Source of the DNA: Glycomyces xiaoerkulensis
GTDB lineage: Bacteria; Actinomycetota; Actinomycetes; Mycobacteriales; Micromonosporaceae
Assembly: GCF_002798405.1 (NCBI RefSeq)
Contig: NZ_PGGV01000027.1
Span: forward strand, 236,988-300,987
DNA length: 64,000 nucleotides
Direction: 5' to 3'
The first letter of the stretch is position 1; each line of letters begins with the position of its first letter. Position numbers and translations under genes: made by a program. Below are positions 46,576 through 55,259 of this stretch, in pieces. The notes under the pieces were generated by a model. The model was given only the letters and a program-made list of their open reading frames with translations, was not told the origin of the DNA and searched no databases.

Positions 46576-48329
46576 ACGCGATCGAGCACCTCCGCCCGGC
46601 GCACTGGCGCCGGGCCACGGCGAACCTCCTGGCCAAGGCCATCGGCGAGTTCGCCCACGAGCGGCTCCTGACGCCGGCGCGCCGCGGGGAGGGCTGGGAG
46701 CTGTCCGCCGCCGACGAGCGCTACCGGTTCCGGGCCGCGCGGCTCGCGCTCGACCACTGGGCGGTCGAACCCGGCTCGCTGCGCCGCGAGGACGCCGACG
46801 GCGGCGGACTGCCGCTGGACGCCGCCGCGTTCTTCATCGCCTTCGCCGACGAGCTGGGGCTGAGTGAGGAGGTCCTGCCGGTCTACCTCGAGGAGGTCGC
46901 CAGCACGCTCGACCGGGGCGCCTATCAGCTCGCGACGCCGCAGCCGACCGCGGAGGAACTGGTCGACGCCGACTTCCAGCGGATCGAGGCGGCCATGACC
47001 GGCGGGCACCCGTGCTTCGTGGCCGGGTCGGGCCGCCTGGGATTCACCGCCGACGACCACCGCGCCTTCGCCCCCGAGTCCGGCGCGGCCGTGCGGCTGC
47101 TGTGGCTGGCGGCGCCCCGCCGGTACGCGATGTTCACCGCCGCACCGGGCCTCGACCACCGCTGGCTGGTCGAGACCCAGCTCGACGACGCCTCCCGCGA
47201 ACGGTTCGCGGCCGCCCTGGCCGAGCGCGGCCTCGGCTTCGACGACGTCCACCTGATCCCGGTCCATCCGTGGCAGTGGCGCAACAAGATCGCCACCACC
47301 TTCGCCGCCGAGGTCGCCGAGGGGCGTCTCATCCCCCTCGGCGAGGGCGGCGACGACCACCAGGCGCAGCAGTCGATCCGGACCTTCTTCAACCGGACCC
47401 GGCCCGGGGCCGACTACGTCAAGACCGCGCTGTCGGTGCTGAACATGGGCTTCATGCGCGGACTGTCCACCGAGTACATGGAGGTGACGCCCGCGATCAG
47501 CGAGTTCACAGCCGACCTGGTCGGCGGCGACCCGGTGCTGCGGAAGTCGCGGGTGACGGTCCTGCGCGAGCGCGCCGCGGTCGGCTACCGCCACCCGGCC
47601 TACTCCGCGGCCGCACCCAAGGGCTCGCCGTACCGCAAGATGCTGGCGGCGCTGTGGCGCGAGAGCCCGGTGCCCGACCTGGACGAGGGGGAGCGCGCCG
47701 CCACGATGGCCTCGCTGCTCCACGTCGACGCCGCGGGGCGCCCGTTCGCCTCGGCGCTGATCGGGCGCTCGGGGCTGGCGCCGGAGGCGTGGCTGGAGCG
47801 CTACCTGGAGGCCTACCTGGTGCCCCTGGCGCACTGCCTGTACCGGTACGGCCTGGTGTTCATGCCGCACGGCGAGAACGTGATCCTGGCGCTGCGCGAC
47901 GGCGCGGTGGAGCGGGTGTACCTCAAGGACATCGGCGAGGAGATCGGCCTGATCGAGCCGCTCGCGGTGCCGGTGCCGCCGGAGGCCGAGCGCGTGTGCG
48001 GCCAGGTGCCCGACGACGTGGCGGCCCTGTCGATCCTCACCGACGTGGTCGACTCCTTCCTGCGCTTCCTGGCGGCGATCCTGCACACCGACGGCGTGCT
48101 CGACCAGGACGACTTCTGGCGCACCGCCGCGGCGGTGCTGCGGCGCTACCAGGACGAGCACCCGGAGCTGTCGGCGGCGTTCGAGCGGTACGACCTGTTC
48201 GCCGAGCGGTTCCGGCGCTCCTGCCTCAACCGGCTCCAGTTGCGGGACAACCGGCAGATGGTGGACCTGGAGAACCAGGAGGAGAGCCTGATCTACCAGG
48301 GCGAGTTGGACAACCCGCTCGCCCGGTAG
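46572..48329 (+). CDS. desD: NRPS-independent siderophore synthetase, DesD-like (IucA/IucC)
   Basis: A 585-residue synthetase that would join and cyclise hydroxamate units into a desferrioxamine. IucA/IucC motifs: HPCFVAGSGRLGFTADDH, HPWQWRNKIATTFA, QQSIRTFFNRTRPGADYVKT, MPHGENVIL, YLKDIGEEIGL, and a FhuF/C-terminal region to NRLQLRDNRQMV. The ATG overlaps the desC stop (ATGA), completing a coupled operon. Confidence 0.93.
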   Translation: MNAIEHLRPAHWRRATANLLAKAIGEFAHERLLTPARRGEGWELSAADERYRFRAARLALDHWAVEPGSLRREDADGGGLPLDAAAFFIAFADELGLSEEVLPVYLEEVASTLDRGAYQLATPQPTAEELVDADFQRIEAAMTGGHPCFVAGSGRLGFTADDHRAFAPESGAAVRLLWLAAPRRYAMFTAAPGLDHRWLVETQLDDASRERFAAALAERGLGFDDVHLIPVHPWQWRNKIATTFAAEVAEGRLIPLGEGGDDHQAQQSIRTFFNRTRPGADYVKTALSVLNMGFMRGLSTEYMEVTPAISEFTADLVGGDPVLRKSRVTVLRERAAVGYRHPAYSAAAPKGSPYRKMLAALWRESPVPDLDEGERAATMASLLHVDAAGRPFASALIGRSGLAPEAWLERYLEAYLVPLAHCLYRYGLVFMPHGENVILALRDGAVERVYLKDIGEEIGLIEPLAVPVPPEAERVCGQVPDDVAALSILTDVVDSFLRFLAAILHTDGVLDQDDFWRTAAAVLRRYQDEHPELSAAFERYDLFAERFRRSCLNRLQLRDNRQMVDLENQEESLIYQGELDNPLAR

Positions 48330-48352
48330 GCGGGGTGACGGCACTTTGCATG

Positions 48353-49144
48353 ATGGAGTATGTGACTCCTGATTACGATTTCTTCGACCGCCCCGTCCTG
48401 ATCACCGGAGCCAGCCACGGTCTCGGCCTGGCGACGGCCACGCTGCTCGCCTCGGTCCGGGCGCCGCTGGCGCTGTGCGCCCGGAACGCCGCCCCGCTGA
48501 ACGAGGTAGCCGACGAGCTCCGCAAGGACTACGGCGTGACGGTCTTCTCCCGGGCGGTGGACGTGACCGACGAGTTGGCCGCCGCCGAGTTCGTCGCCGA
48601 CGCCGCCAAGCGCCTCGGCGACCTCGCCGGGGTCGTGGCGAACGCCGGCGGCGGCCGCGGCACCCACCTCGAGGACACCTCCCCGGAGGATTGGCAGTAC
48701 ACCTGGAGCGTGAACGTGGTCGGGGCGATGACGCCGCTGCGGGCGGCGACCCCGCAGCTCGAACGGACCGGCGGCGCGGCGGTCCTGGTCTCCTCGATCT
48801 CGGGCGCCAAGCCCGCGCCCGGTCTCGCTTACGGGGCCACCAAGGCCGCGCTCGACCACGCCGCCGCGATCCTCGCCCGGGACCTCGGCGCCCGGGGCGT
48901 CCGGGTCAACGCCGTCGCCCCGGGCTCGATGCTGGTGCCCGGCCGCAGGTGGGACCGGATGCGCACCGACAGCCCGGAGGAGTACGAGGCGTTCCGGCGG
49001 GAGTTCCCCGGCGGCGAGCTGGTGGACCCGGACGACGTGGCCGCGGTGGTGGCCTTCCTGCTCTCGGACGGGGCCCGCGCGGTCAACGGCGCGGTCGTCC
49101 CGGTCGACGCCGGCCAGAACGCCCCCACCGCCTTCGGCTACTGA
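48353..49144 (+). CDS. Short-chain dehydrogenase/reductase
   Basis: A 263-residue SDR: cofactor site LITGASHGLGLATATLL, ANAGGG, catalytic Ser in VSSISGAKPAPG, YxxxK in YGATKAAL, C-terminal AVVPVDAGQN. It follows desD by 23 bases on the same strand, so it may be read from the iron-controlled transcript, but desferrioxamine synthesis needs no SDR. Candidate starts are ATG 48350/48353 or GTG 48362; none has a strong ribosome site. It overlaps the convergent MFS gene by seven bases. Confidence 0.85.
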   Translation: MEYVTPDYDFFDRPVLITGASHGLGLATATLLASVRAPLALCARNAAPLNEVADELRKDYGVTVFSRAVDVTDELAAAEFVADAAKRLGDLAGVVANAGGGRGTHLEDTSPEDWQYTWSVNVVGAMTPLRAATPQLERTGGAAVLVSSISGAKPAPGLAYGATKAALDHAAAILARDLGARGVRVNAVAPGSMLVPGRRWDRMRTDSPEEYEAFRREFPGGELVDPDDVAAVVAFLLSDGARAVNGAVVPVDAGQNAPTAFGY

Positions 49145-50397
49145 GCGGCCACCGGCCTGCGCCTGAGCAGGAACGGCACCACGGCCAGGGCGGCGGCCGC
49201 GCACGCCAGGTTGAGCATCCCGTACCCCAGGTACTCCACGATCGGGCCGGAGGCGATCCCGGAGAGCATGGCGGCCAGGCCCATCACCATGTCCGAGAAG
49301 CCCTGTGTGGAGGGCCGCTCGGCCGGACTCACCGCGCCGGTGACCAGGGTCGCGGCCGAGACGGTCATGGCCGACCAGCCGATCCCGAGCAGGACCAGGC
49401 CGACCGTGATCCGGACGTGGTCGGTCACCGCCGCCGAACCGGCGGTCGCGCAGGCGGCCACCAGGGTGGCGACGCCGAAGGCCAGGACCGCCCGGGGGCC
49501 GAAGCGGTCGGCGAGCCGGCCGAACACCGGTGAGAAGGCGTACATGGCACCGATGTGGAGGCCGATGACGACGCCGACCACGGAGAGCGCCTCGCTCAGG
49601 TCGGGTACGCCGTCGCGGATGTGCAGGGCGGTCATGGCCATGACCCCGACCATCACGAAGTGGCCCAGGGCGGCGGCGACGACGCCGGTGCGGACGTCGA
49701 TGTTGCGGCGGGCCATGCGCATCCCGTCGGCGACCGAACGTTTCGGAGCCTGGGCCTCGCCGCTGATCTCGCGGGCGGCCAGCAGCGGGTCGGGCCGCAG
49801 CAGCGCCGAGATGAACGCGGCGGTCACCAGGCAGAGCGCACCGATGGCCACCATTGAGCCGGCGTAGTCGCGGCCGCCGAACCAGTCGACCCAGGCCGCA
49901 TTGGCGAAGGCGGCCAGCATCGGGCCGGTGACGCTGCCGAGCGTGGTGGCCCACAGGATCAGCGACAGGTGCGAGCCGCGCCGGTTCGGCGGCGACAGGT
50001 CGGCGGCGGCGTACCGCGACTGCAGGCCCGCGTAGGAGGCGCTGCCGAGCAGGAAGTAGCCGCCGACGGCCAGCGTCGCGCTGCCGATGTGGATGGCGGC
50101 GACCACGACCGCGGCGCCGGCGACCGCGCAGAGGTAGCCGAAGGCCAGGCCGCCGCGGCGGCCGAGCCGCTCGGTGATGCGGACGGCGGGGATGACGACC
50201 AGGGCCGAGCCGCCGACGAACAGGCTCTGGCCGAGCCCGGCGTAGGTGCTGGAGCCGGTCATGTCCTGGATGAGGAGGGCGCCGACGGCGACTCCGATGC
50301 CCACGGCGAGACCGCCGAGGACCTGGGAGCCGAACAGGACGCCGAGCGTGCGCCGCTGCAGCGCGGACGTGTCCGGGGGTGTCGAGGTGGCGGTCAT
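49138..50397 (-). CDS. MFS transporter
   Basis: A 419-residue major facilitator with 12 membrane segments. The loop 2-3 motif is seen as ITERLGRRGGLAFGY and its repeat as FGRLADRFGPRAVLAFG. Substrate unknown; siderophore export is conceivable from its place beside the des genes, but it is convergent and no iron box precedes it. GGAAAGGA lies upstream of the ATG. It is 25 bases downstream of the MocR gene, probably in one transcript with it. Confidence 0.87.
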   Translation of the reverse strand: MTATSTPPDTSALQRRTLGVLFGSQVLGGLAVGIGVAVGALLIQDMTGSSTYAGLGQSLFVGGSALVVIPAVRITERLGRRGGLAFGYLCAVAGAAVVVAAIHIGSATLAVGGYFLLGSASYAGLQSRYAAADLSPPNRRGSHLSLILWATTLGSVTGPMLAAFANAAWVDWFGGRDYAGSMVAIGALCLVTAAFISALLRPDPLLAAREISGEAQAPKRSVADGMRMARRNIDVRTGVVAAALGHFVMVGVMAMTALHIRDGVPDLSEALSVVGVVIGLHIGAMYAFSPVFGRLADRFGPRAVLAFGVATLVAACATAGSAAVTDHVRITVGLVLLGIGWSAMTVSAATLVTGAVSPAERPSTQGFSDMVMGLAAMLSGIASGPIVEYLGYGMLNLACAAAALAVVPFLLRRRPVAAQ

Positions 50398-50422
50398 CGG
50401 GGGGAGTTCCTTTCCGGAGTTC

Positions 50423-51733
50423 TCAGACCGGCGGGGCCGCCGGTCCGGTCGCCGAGGCGATGACCTCGGCGATGCGTGGGGCCAGCGCCGGGTCGAGCCG
50501 CCCGGTGCTGATGCGGATGCCCTGGAGGCCGCGCTGGGTGTAGGCGCGGCCGGGCGCGACGGCGTAGCCGGCGTCGCGCAGGGCGATGACGGCGGCGGTC
50601 TCGTCGGAGACCGGTACCCACAGGTTGAGTCCGGTGTGGCCGAAGGCGGTGATGCCTTGGGCGGCCAGGGCCTCGCGCATCGCCGCCTGGCGTTCGATGT
50701 AGATCCGGCGGGCGCGTTCGACGGCCGCGGCGGCGTCGGGGTCTTCCCATGCGGCGATGACGAAGTGCTGCAGGATGTTCGAGACCCAGCCGTGGGCGAG
50801 GGCCATGCGGCCCTGGAGGCGGGCCTTGGTGTCGCCGTCGGCGGCGACGAGGGCGCAGCGCAGGTCGGGGCCGTAGGGCTTGGAGGTGGAGCGGACGAAC
50901 AGCCAGCGCTGGGCGGCGGTGGCGACCGGGTGCAGCGGCACCTGCGAGAGTTCGGCCCAGTGGTCGTCCTCGATGACGAACACGCCGGGGTGGGCGCCGA
51001 TGACCTCGCGGAGGGCGTCGGCGCGGGCGGCGTCGACGGCGGCGCCGGTGGGATTCTGGCCGCGGCCGGTGACGATGAAGGCGCGGGCGCCGGCGGCGAG
51101 GGCGCGGTCGAGTTCGGCCGGGTCGGGGCCGTCGCCGTCGACGGCGACGGGGGTGATCCGGTAGCCGCAGGCGAGCACCAGGTCGCGGATGTTGGACCAG
51201 ACCGGTTCTTCGAGGGCGACGGTGTCGCCGGGGGCGAGGCGGGCGGCGAGGCCGCGTTCGACGGCGTCGAGGGCGCCGGAGGTGACGGTGAGTTCGCCGT
51301 GGACGCCGTCGGCGGCCAGGCGGTCGCGGCCGAGGTCGAGCAGGGCGGGGCAGGGTCCGCCGTCGCGGTAGCCGACGTGGCCGAGGGTGACGCGGTGGGC
51401 GAGTGCTTGGAGGTCGGGCAGGAGCCGGGGGTCGGGTTCGCCGTTGGCGAGGTCGATCGCGCCGGGCGGGACGGCGAGGGTGCCGGAGGGGGTGAAGGCG
51501 GAGCGTTCGCGGACGAAGGTGCCGGCGCGGCCGCCGGTTTCGACGACGCCGCGCTGGCGGAGCCGGCGGTAGGCGGCGGCGACGGTGCCGGCGGCGACGC
51601 CGAGTTCGGCGGCGAGCTTTCGGACGGTGGGGAGCGCGCTGCCGGCTTTGAGGTGGCCGTCGCGTACGCCCACTTCGATGCTCGCCGCTATTTCGTTGGC
51701 GGAGGCCCCGGTGATTTGATACTGTACCGTCAT
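50423..51733 (-). CDS. MocR/PdxR-type GntR regulator with aminotransferase domain
   Basis: 436 residues. The N-terminal GntR winged helix (ALPTVRKLAAELGVAAGTVA, 1-75) is fused to a fold-type I aminotransferase-like domain (about 100-436; VRSTSKPYGPDLRCALV holds the PLP lysine). MocR proteins sense PLP or an amino-PLP adduct and usually control a divergent gene. Here that is an FMN-binding pyridoxamine-oxidase-fold gene, and direct/inverted repeats fill the gap. Confidence 0.9.
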   Translation of the reverse strand: MTVQYQITGASANEIAASIEVGVRDGHLKAGSALPTVRKLAAELGVAAGTVAAAYRRLRQRGVVETGGRAGTFVRERSAFTPSGTLAVPPGAIDLANGEPDPRLLPDLQALAHRVTLGHVGYRDGGPCPALLDLGRDRLAADGVHGELTVTSGALDAVERGLAARLAPGDTVALEEPVWSNIRDLVLACGYRITPVAVDGDGPDPAELDRALAAGARAFIVTGRGQNPTGAAVDAARADALREVIGAHPGVFVIEDDHWAELSQVPLHPVATAAQRWLFVRSTSKPYGPDLRCALVAADGDTKARLQGRMALAHGWVSNILQHFVIAAWEDPDAAAAVERARRIYIERQAAMREALAAQGITAFGHTGLNLWVPVSDETAAVIALRDAGYAVAPGRAYTQRGLQGIRISTGRLDPALAPRIAEVIASATGPAAPPV

Positions 51734-51757
51734 AACGAGATTATTGTATCAATACAA
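51717..51757. promoter_or_regulatory. Candidate MocR operator
   Basis: TTGTAT-CA-ATACAA dyad at 51744-51757, with an inverted half site TGATACTGTA at 51717-51726, in an AT-rich 46-base divergent gap. Repeated sites of this kind are typical of MocR control regions. Confidence 0.55.
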
Positions 51758-51779
51758 AATCGCGAATGGGAGTCCCCCG

Positions 51780-52376
51780 ATGAGCGCTCAGTTCCCCCGG
51801 ACCGACCGCACCACACCCCGGCGGGCGCGCGACCGCGTCACCTACGAGAAGGCCGCCGCGTTCCAGATCCTCGACGAGGCCCTGTACTGCGACGTCGCGT
51901 TCGCGGCCCCGGACGGCGCACCGCGCGTGCTACCCATCTTCCATGCGCGACTTGGCAACACGCTCTACCTCCACGGTTCGACCGGGAGCGGGCTGGGGCT
52001 GGCCGGGCGCGACGGGGTCGAGGTGAGCCTGACGGCCACGATCGTCGACGGCCTGGTCTACGCCAAGTCCTGGGCGCACCACTCCATGAACTACCGCAGC
52101 GTCGTCGCCCACGGCCCGGCGCTGCCGGTCCGCGACGACCACGAGCGCTGGATCGCGATGCGGACGCTGATCGAGCGGATGTCGCCGGGGCGGGCGAACC
52201 GCTCGCGGGAGCCGAGCGCCAGAGAGGACGCGTCGGTGGCGATCCTGGGGATGACGCTGAGCGAGGTCTCGGTCAAGCAGCGGTCGGGACCGCCGAAGGA
52301 GGAGCCCGAGGACGAGGAGCTGCCCTACCGCAACGGCGTGGCCGAGGTCGCGACCGTCGTCACCGGGCGGCTCTGA
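51780..52376 (+). CDS. Flavin-nucleotide-binding (pyridoxamine 5'-phosphate oxidase-fold) protein
   Basis: 198 residues. Split-barrel FMN-binding features: TYEKAAAFQILDEALYCDVAF, RVLPIFHARLGNTLYLHGST, VYAKSWAHHSMNYRSVVAHG. It is closest to the PF12900-type group; its substrate is not established. Divergent from the MocR gene and probably its target. Confidence 0.85.
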   Translation: MSAQFPRTDRTTPRRARDRVTYEKAAAFQILDEALYCDVAFAAPDGAPRVLPIFHARLGNTLYLHGSTGSGLGLAGRDGVEVSLTATIVDGLVYAKSWAHHSMNYRSVVAHGPALPVRDDHERWIAMRTLIERMSPGRANRSREPSAREDASVAILGMTLSEVSVKQRSGPPKEEPEDEELPYRNGVAEVATVVTGRL

Positions 52377-52839
52377 GCGCTCGGTCCCGTGCGGTCTGAG
52401 GCCCCGCGCCCGGGGCGGCGTGAAAGCGGCTTACAGCCCCGGTGACGATCGCCCATTCGGTCCCGTCAATCCAGCGGCCCTTCGCGGACGACTTCGCGGA
52501 GACCCGACCAGGTCAAACACTACAGATCCCGGGTCTACAGCCTCAGCGTTGACATCATCACCGACGGCTCAACCGAGCGGCATTGACAGCACTACTGTGA
52601 CACCGCCGGTAGACCAAGGGGCACTGACGGATCGAGGACCAACAGGCTCTATCTTGGCCCATGGGTGCCTCCGACACCGTACCCTTGCGAGCCCTCCAGG
52701 AAGGAGAGGCGGACCCCTTGGCCAGCAACCTGTGCGACGACAACGATGCCACCGTACATCAATCCCAATGCTCGCCATTGGACAGCGTACAACCCATTCT
52801 CAGGAAAGTTACAAGTCAACATAGTGCAGGTGAAGTGTG
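52377..52839. other. Lower-GC stretch without a convincing gene
   Basis: Composition shifts here from high GC to lower GC. A 59-codon frame (52661-52840, MGASDTVPLRALQEGEADPL...) ends overlapping the next gene's start, but it has no ribosome site or known family. No repeats or RNA seen. Confidence 0.35.
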
Positions 52840-53826
52840 ATGCACAGGCCTTCTCGCGTTAATCCATTCGCTCTTGCAGCTTCAGCATCGGTCATTGCCG
52901 TTTCACTGACCGGATGTACTGACACTTCGCGGGATTACACGAATGAAGAGATGCTCGCAACCTATATGGGCAACATCGATGCGCTTGCCGAGGTTGAGAA
53001 CGAGGTTGATCGGCTGATCAATATATGCTTGACCGACCTCGGCTTGAAAGACGAGTATCTACCTGATGTCGCCACTCCCAACGAGAGCAACGACGTGAAC
53101 GACTACCTGACGGTACTCAAGGAGCGCGTCTCCCTGGAAGAGGCTGAGGAATTCGGTTACTCGAAGCGCTACCCCGACTTCTATCTTGTTGAGAATTTCG
53201 AACACGAGCTGGACGAAGCAGATACCACTCATTCCGAAATCGAGCAGCTCGTGAACAATGTCGCTAGAAGCGGTGACTATGCGCTTGAACTCCTGGACAG
53301 TGGAGAGGTGTCCGATGAAGCGGTGGCAACGAGTGGTTTTCACCCGGATGGCCTACGAGAATTTGTCGGGGAGCACTCCAGCGGATGCAACGGTCTAGTG
53401 AGAGAGAAGCTCTTCGATGGTCGGCAGCCTGAATGGAACGCCGCGCAGGCGGCAGCCGCAAACGGGATCAACCCTCAGGAGGACCCGGAATTCAAGCGGC
53501 TGGAGGAAGACTGGGCTGCCTGCATGGAGGAGGCCGGATACAGCGACGTCAATTACTATTCCATTTTCGACCTTCAGCAGGAGCACATCTTCGGAACGAT
53601 CACGACGGATGAATTCGACCAACGGCAGAAGGACCTTGCCGTCTCGGATGCACTCTGCACAGAAGAACTGGATCTCAACGAGCAACACAAGGAGATCGCG
53701 ACTCGACTGCTCCGCGAATCGATTGAGGCGAACGAGGATGAATTCTTCGCCTTCCAAGAGCTCGCCGAGGAGTTCAGTTCCCGGGCACAGGACATGATTC
53801 AGCAAGACACCGTGCTTGGCGAGTAG
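52840..53826 (+). CDS. Lipoprotein of unknown function
   Basis: A 328-residue lipoprotein; lipobox LTGC with Cys26. The mature part is acidic, Glu/Asp-rich and mostly helical, with four further Cys (NICLTDLG, SSGCNGL, WAACMEEAGYSD, ALCTEELD). AGGTGA stands before the ATG at 52840 (a GTG at 52837 is adjacent). GC is much lower than in neighbouring genes and codon use is mixed, suggesting transfer. Similar secreted helical proteins with a W-x-x-C-M-x-x-x-G-Y motif occur in actinomycetes; their role is unknown. Confidence 0.75.
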   Translation: MHRPSRVNPFALAASASVIAVSLTGCTDTSRDYTNEEMLATYMGNIDALAEVENEVDRLINICLTDLGLKDEYLPDVATPNESNDVNDYLTVLKERVSLEEAEEFGYSKRYPDFYLVENFEHELDEADTTHSEIEQLVNNVARSGDYALELLDSGEVSDEAVATSGFHPDGLREFVGEHSSGCNGLVREKLFDGRQPEWNAAQAAAANGINPQEDPEFKRLEEDWAACMEEAGYSDVNYYSIFDLQQEHIFGTITTDEFDQRQKDLAVSDALCTEELDLNEQHKEIATRLLRESIEANEDEFFAFQELAEEFSSRAQDMIQQDTVLGE

Positions 53827-54035
53827 GTGGACTACAGATCCGGTCGCAAACTATGCCACGGAGGGTGGCACGGAATCGTATTGCTCCGGCCGTTCCTGAC
53901 ATGCTGGCCTTCTGGTGTCTGGTGAGGGTAGCCGAACGGTCCGTATCAACCTGGGTCCGGACGCCGCCCGCAGGCGATCGGTGGGAGCACGGGCTGCGAA
54001 CCGGCCGCTACGCGGCCGCCGCCGCGGCGTCCGCG

Positions 54036-54410
54036 TCAGAGGTCCCGGTCGGCCGAGGTCGCGAAACCGTCGAACAGGTCCGCGGCGTACTGCCCGCCGA
54101 CCTGCTCGGCCTCGTCGCGAGGCGCCGTGGAGTAGTACTGCACCTCCGCGTAGAAGGCCAAGTCCCGGTGGAAGCCCAGGAACTCCGAGTCGTACATCCG
54201 CACCTCCACCTGTTCGGCGCCTTCGCAGCCGGTGGCCTCGCACTCCATCGGCCCCGAGACCAGTTCGGAGTAGTGGCAAAATTCGCCCCAATCCCGCTCG
54301 TCGGAATCGAGCGGCTCGGGGATCTCGGGGTACTCGTCCCGCTCGGGCGCATCGGGGCCGATGAGCCTGACGCTCAACTTCCATTCGACCGCGTCCCGGC
54401 CCGCGGCCAT
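54036..54410 (-). CDS. C-terminal part of a probable frameshifted lipoprotein
   Basis: The frame from the ATG at 54410 gives 124 residues (MAAGRDAVEWKLSVRLIGPD...), with Cys in FCHYSEL and CEATGCEG. The same frame is open upstream through YICEAEPRDVYAA to about 54470, where it meets the end of the lipoprotein N-terminal frame. The two probably form one protein broken by a frameshift. Family not recognised. Confidence 0.5.
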   Translation of the reverse strand: MAAGRDAVEWKLSVRLIGPDAPERDEYPEIPEPLDSDERDWGEFCHYSELVSGPMECEATGCEGAEQVEVRMYDSEFLGFHRDLAFYAEVQYYSTAPRDEAEQVGGQYAADLFDGFATSADRDL

Positions 54411-54453
54411 CGCGGCATAGACATCCCGCGGTTCGGCCTCGCAGATGTACGGG

Positions 54454-54705
54454 TCACCTGGTCGAGCCGGTGCCCCAGGCAGCGTCGATCCGGTACTCGT
54501 CCGGGTCGGTTCGGTCGGGGAGGAGTTCGGCCGCCAGGGTTTCGCAGTAATTCACCGGGACCGCCGGCTCGGTCGCGGTCCCGCTTCCGCTCGGTTCGTC
54601 CGGGCCGTCGGAGCCGTCCGTACCCGGCGCGCAGCCGACCGCGGCCGTCCCCGCGAGGCCGATGGCGACCAGGACCCTCCGCTGCGGCCGTCCGATGTTC
54701 ACCAT
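54454..54705 (-). CDS. N-terminal part of a probable frameshifted lipoprotein
   Basis: 83 residues: signal peptide with lipobox AVGC (Cys25), a Gly/Ser/Pro/Asp linker, then VNYCETLAAELLPDR. It stops at WGTGSTR just where the downstream frame takes over. By itself it has almost no mature domain, which supports a frameshift or sequencing error near 54460. Confidence 0.55.
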   Translation of the reverse strand: MVNIGRPQRRVLVAIGLAGTAAVGCAPGTDGSDGPDEPSGSGTATEPAVPVNYCETLAAELLPDRTDPDEYRIDAAWGTGSTR

Positions 54706-54746
54706 CAGTCCGCTGACTGGAATTCGAGGGTTATGCGCCGCCGGCG

Positions 54747-55196
54747 TCAGCCGTCACCGGCTTTGGAGAGCTGTGCGAGCCAGCCGTCGAGGACCGCCGG
54801 CGAGTCCGATCCCAGCAGCTCGAGCACGGCCTCCTGGGTCCGGTTCCAGGCGTCCCCGGCTCCGGCGAGGACTTCGGCACCGGCGTCGGTGAGTTCGGCG
54901 GCCTTGGAGTACCCGGAGGGGGCGGACTCCACCCTGATCCAGCCCTGGCCCTCCATGCGGGAGAGGTTCCGGCTGATCGTCGACCGCTCGACCGCGAGCG
55001 CGTCGGCGATCGCGCCGGGTTTCAGGCGGCCGCCGATCTGCAGGGCCGCGAGGATCTCGAGCTGCGGGAGGGTCAGGCCGAGCGGTCGCAGCGCGAGATC
55101 GAACCGCCGGGACACGAGCCGGTGGAGCCGCCCGATGCGCACGCCGAGGCAGCCTTGGCGCATCGCCTGCGCCAGCTCTTCCGCATCTTGTTGCAT
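54747..55196 (-). CDS. MarR family transcriptional regulator
   Basis: A 149-residue winged-helix repressor: LGLTLPQLEILAALQIGG, KPGAIADALAVERSTISRNL, RMEGQGWIRVES. The ATG at 55196 is favoured (AGGAAG six bases upstream). It is divergent from the carbonic anhydrase-like gene with palindromes between them. Confidence 0.9.
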   Translation of the reverse strand: MQQDAEELAQAMRQGCLGVRIGRLHRLVSRRFDLALRPLGLTLPQLEILAALQIGGRLKPGAIADALAVERSTISRNLSRMEGQGWIRVESAPSGYSKAAELTDAGAEVLAGAGDAWNRTQEAVLELLGSDSPAVLDGWLAQLSKAGDG

Positions 55197-55227
55197 ATAC
55201 AACTTCCTTGCACTAGTGTATGTACAA
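55191..55227. promoter_or_regulatory. Candidate MarR operator region
   Basis: Contains TTGCATATACAA (55191-55202, over the MarR start), the perfect palindrome CACTAGTG (55211-55218) and TGTATGTACAA (55217-55227). The repeated TTG..ACAA pattern in a 63-base divergent gap suggests autoregulation and control of the next gene. Confidence 0.5.
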
Positions 55228-55259
55228 CATTATCGCTCACCGAGAATCCGGAGCCACTC

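Noticed and set aside
52661..52840. A 59-codon forward ORF ending over the lipoprotein start
   Set aside because: No ribosome site, no known family and atypical composition; mentioned only within the intergenic entry.
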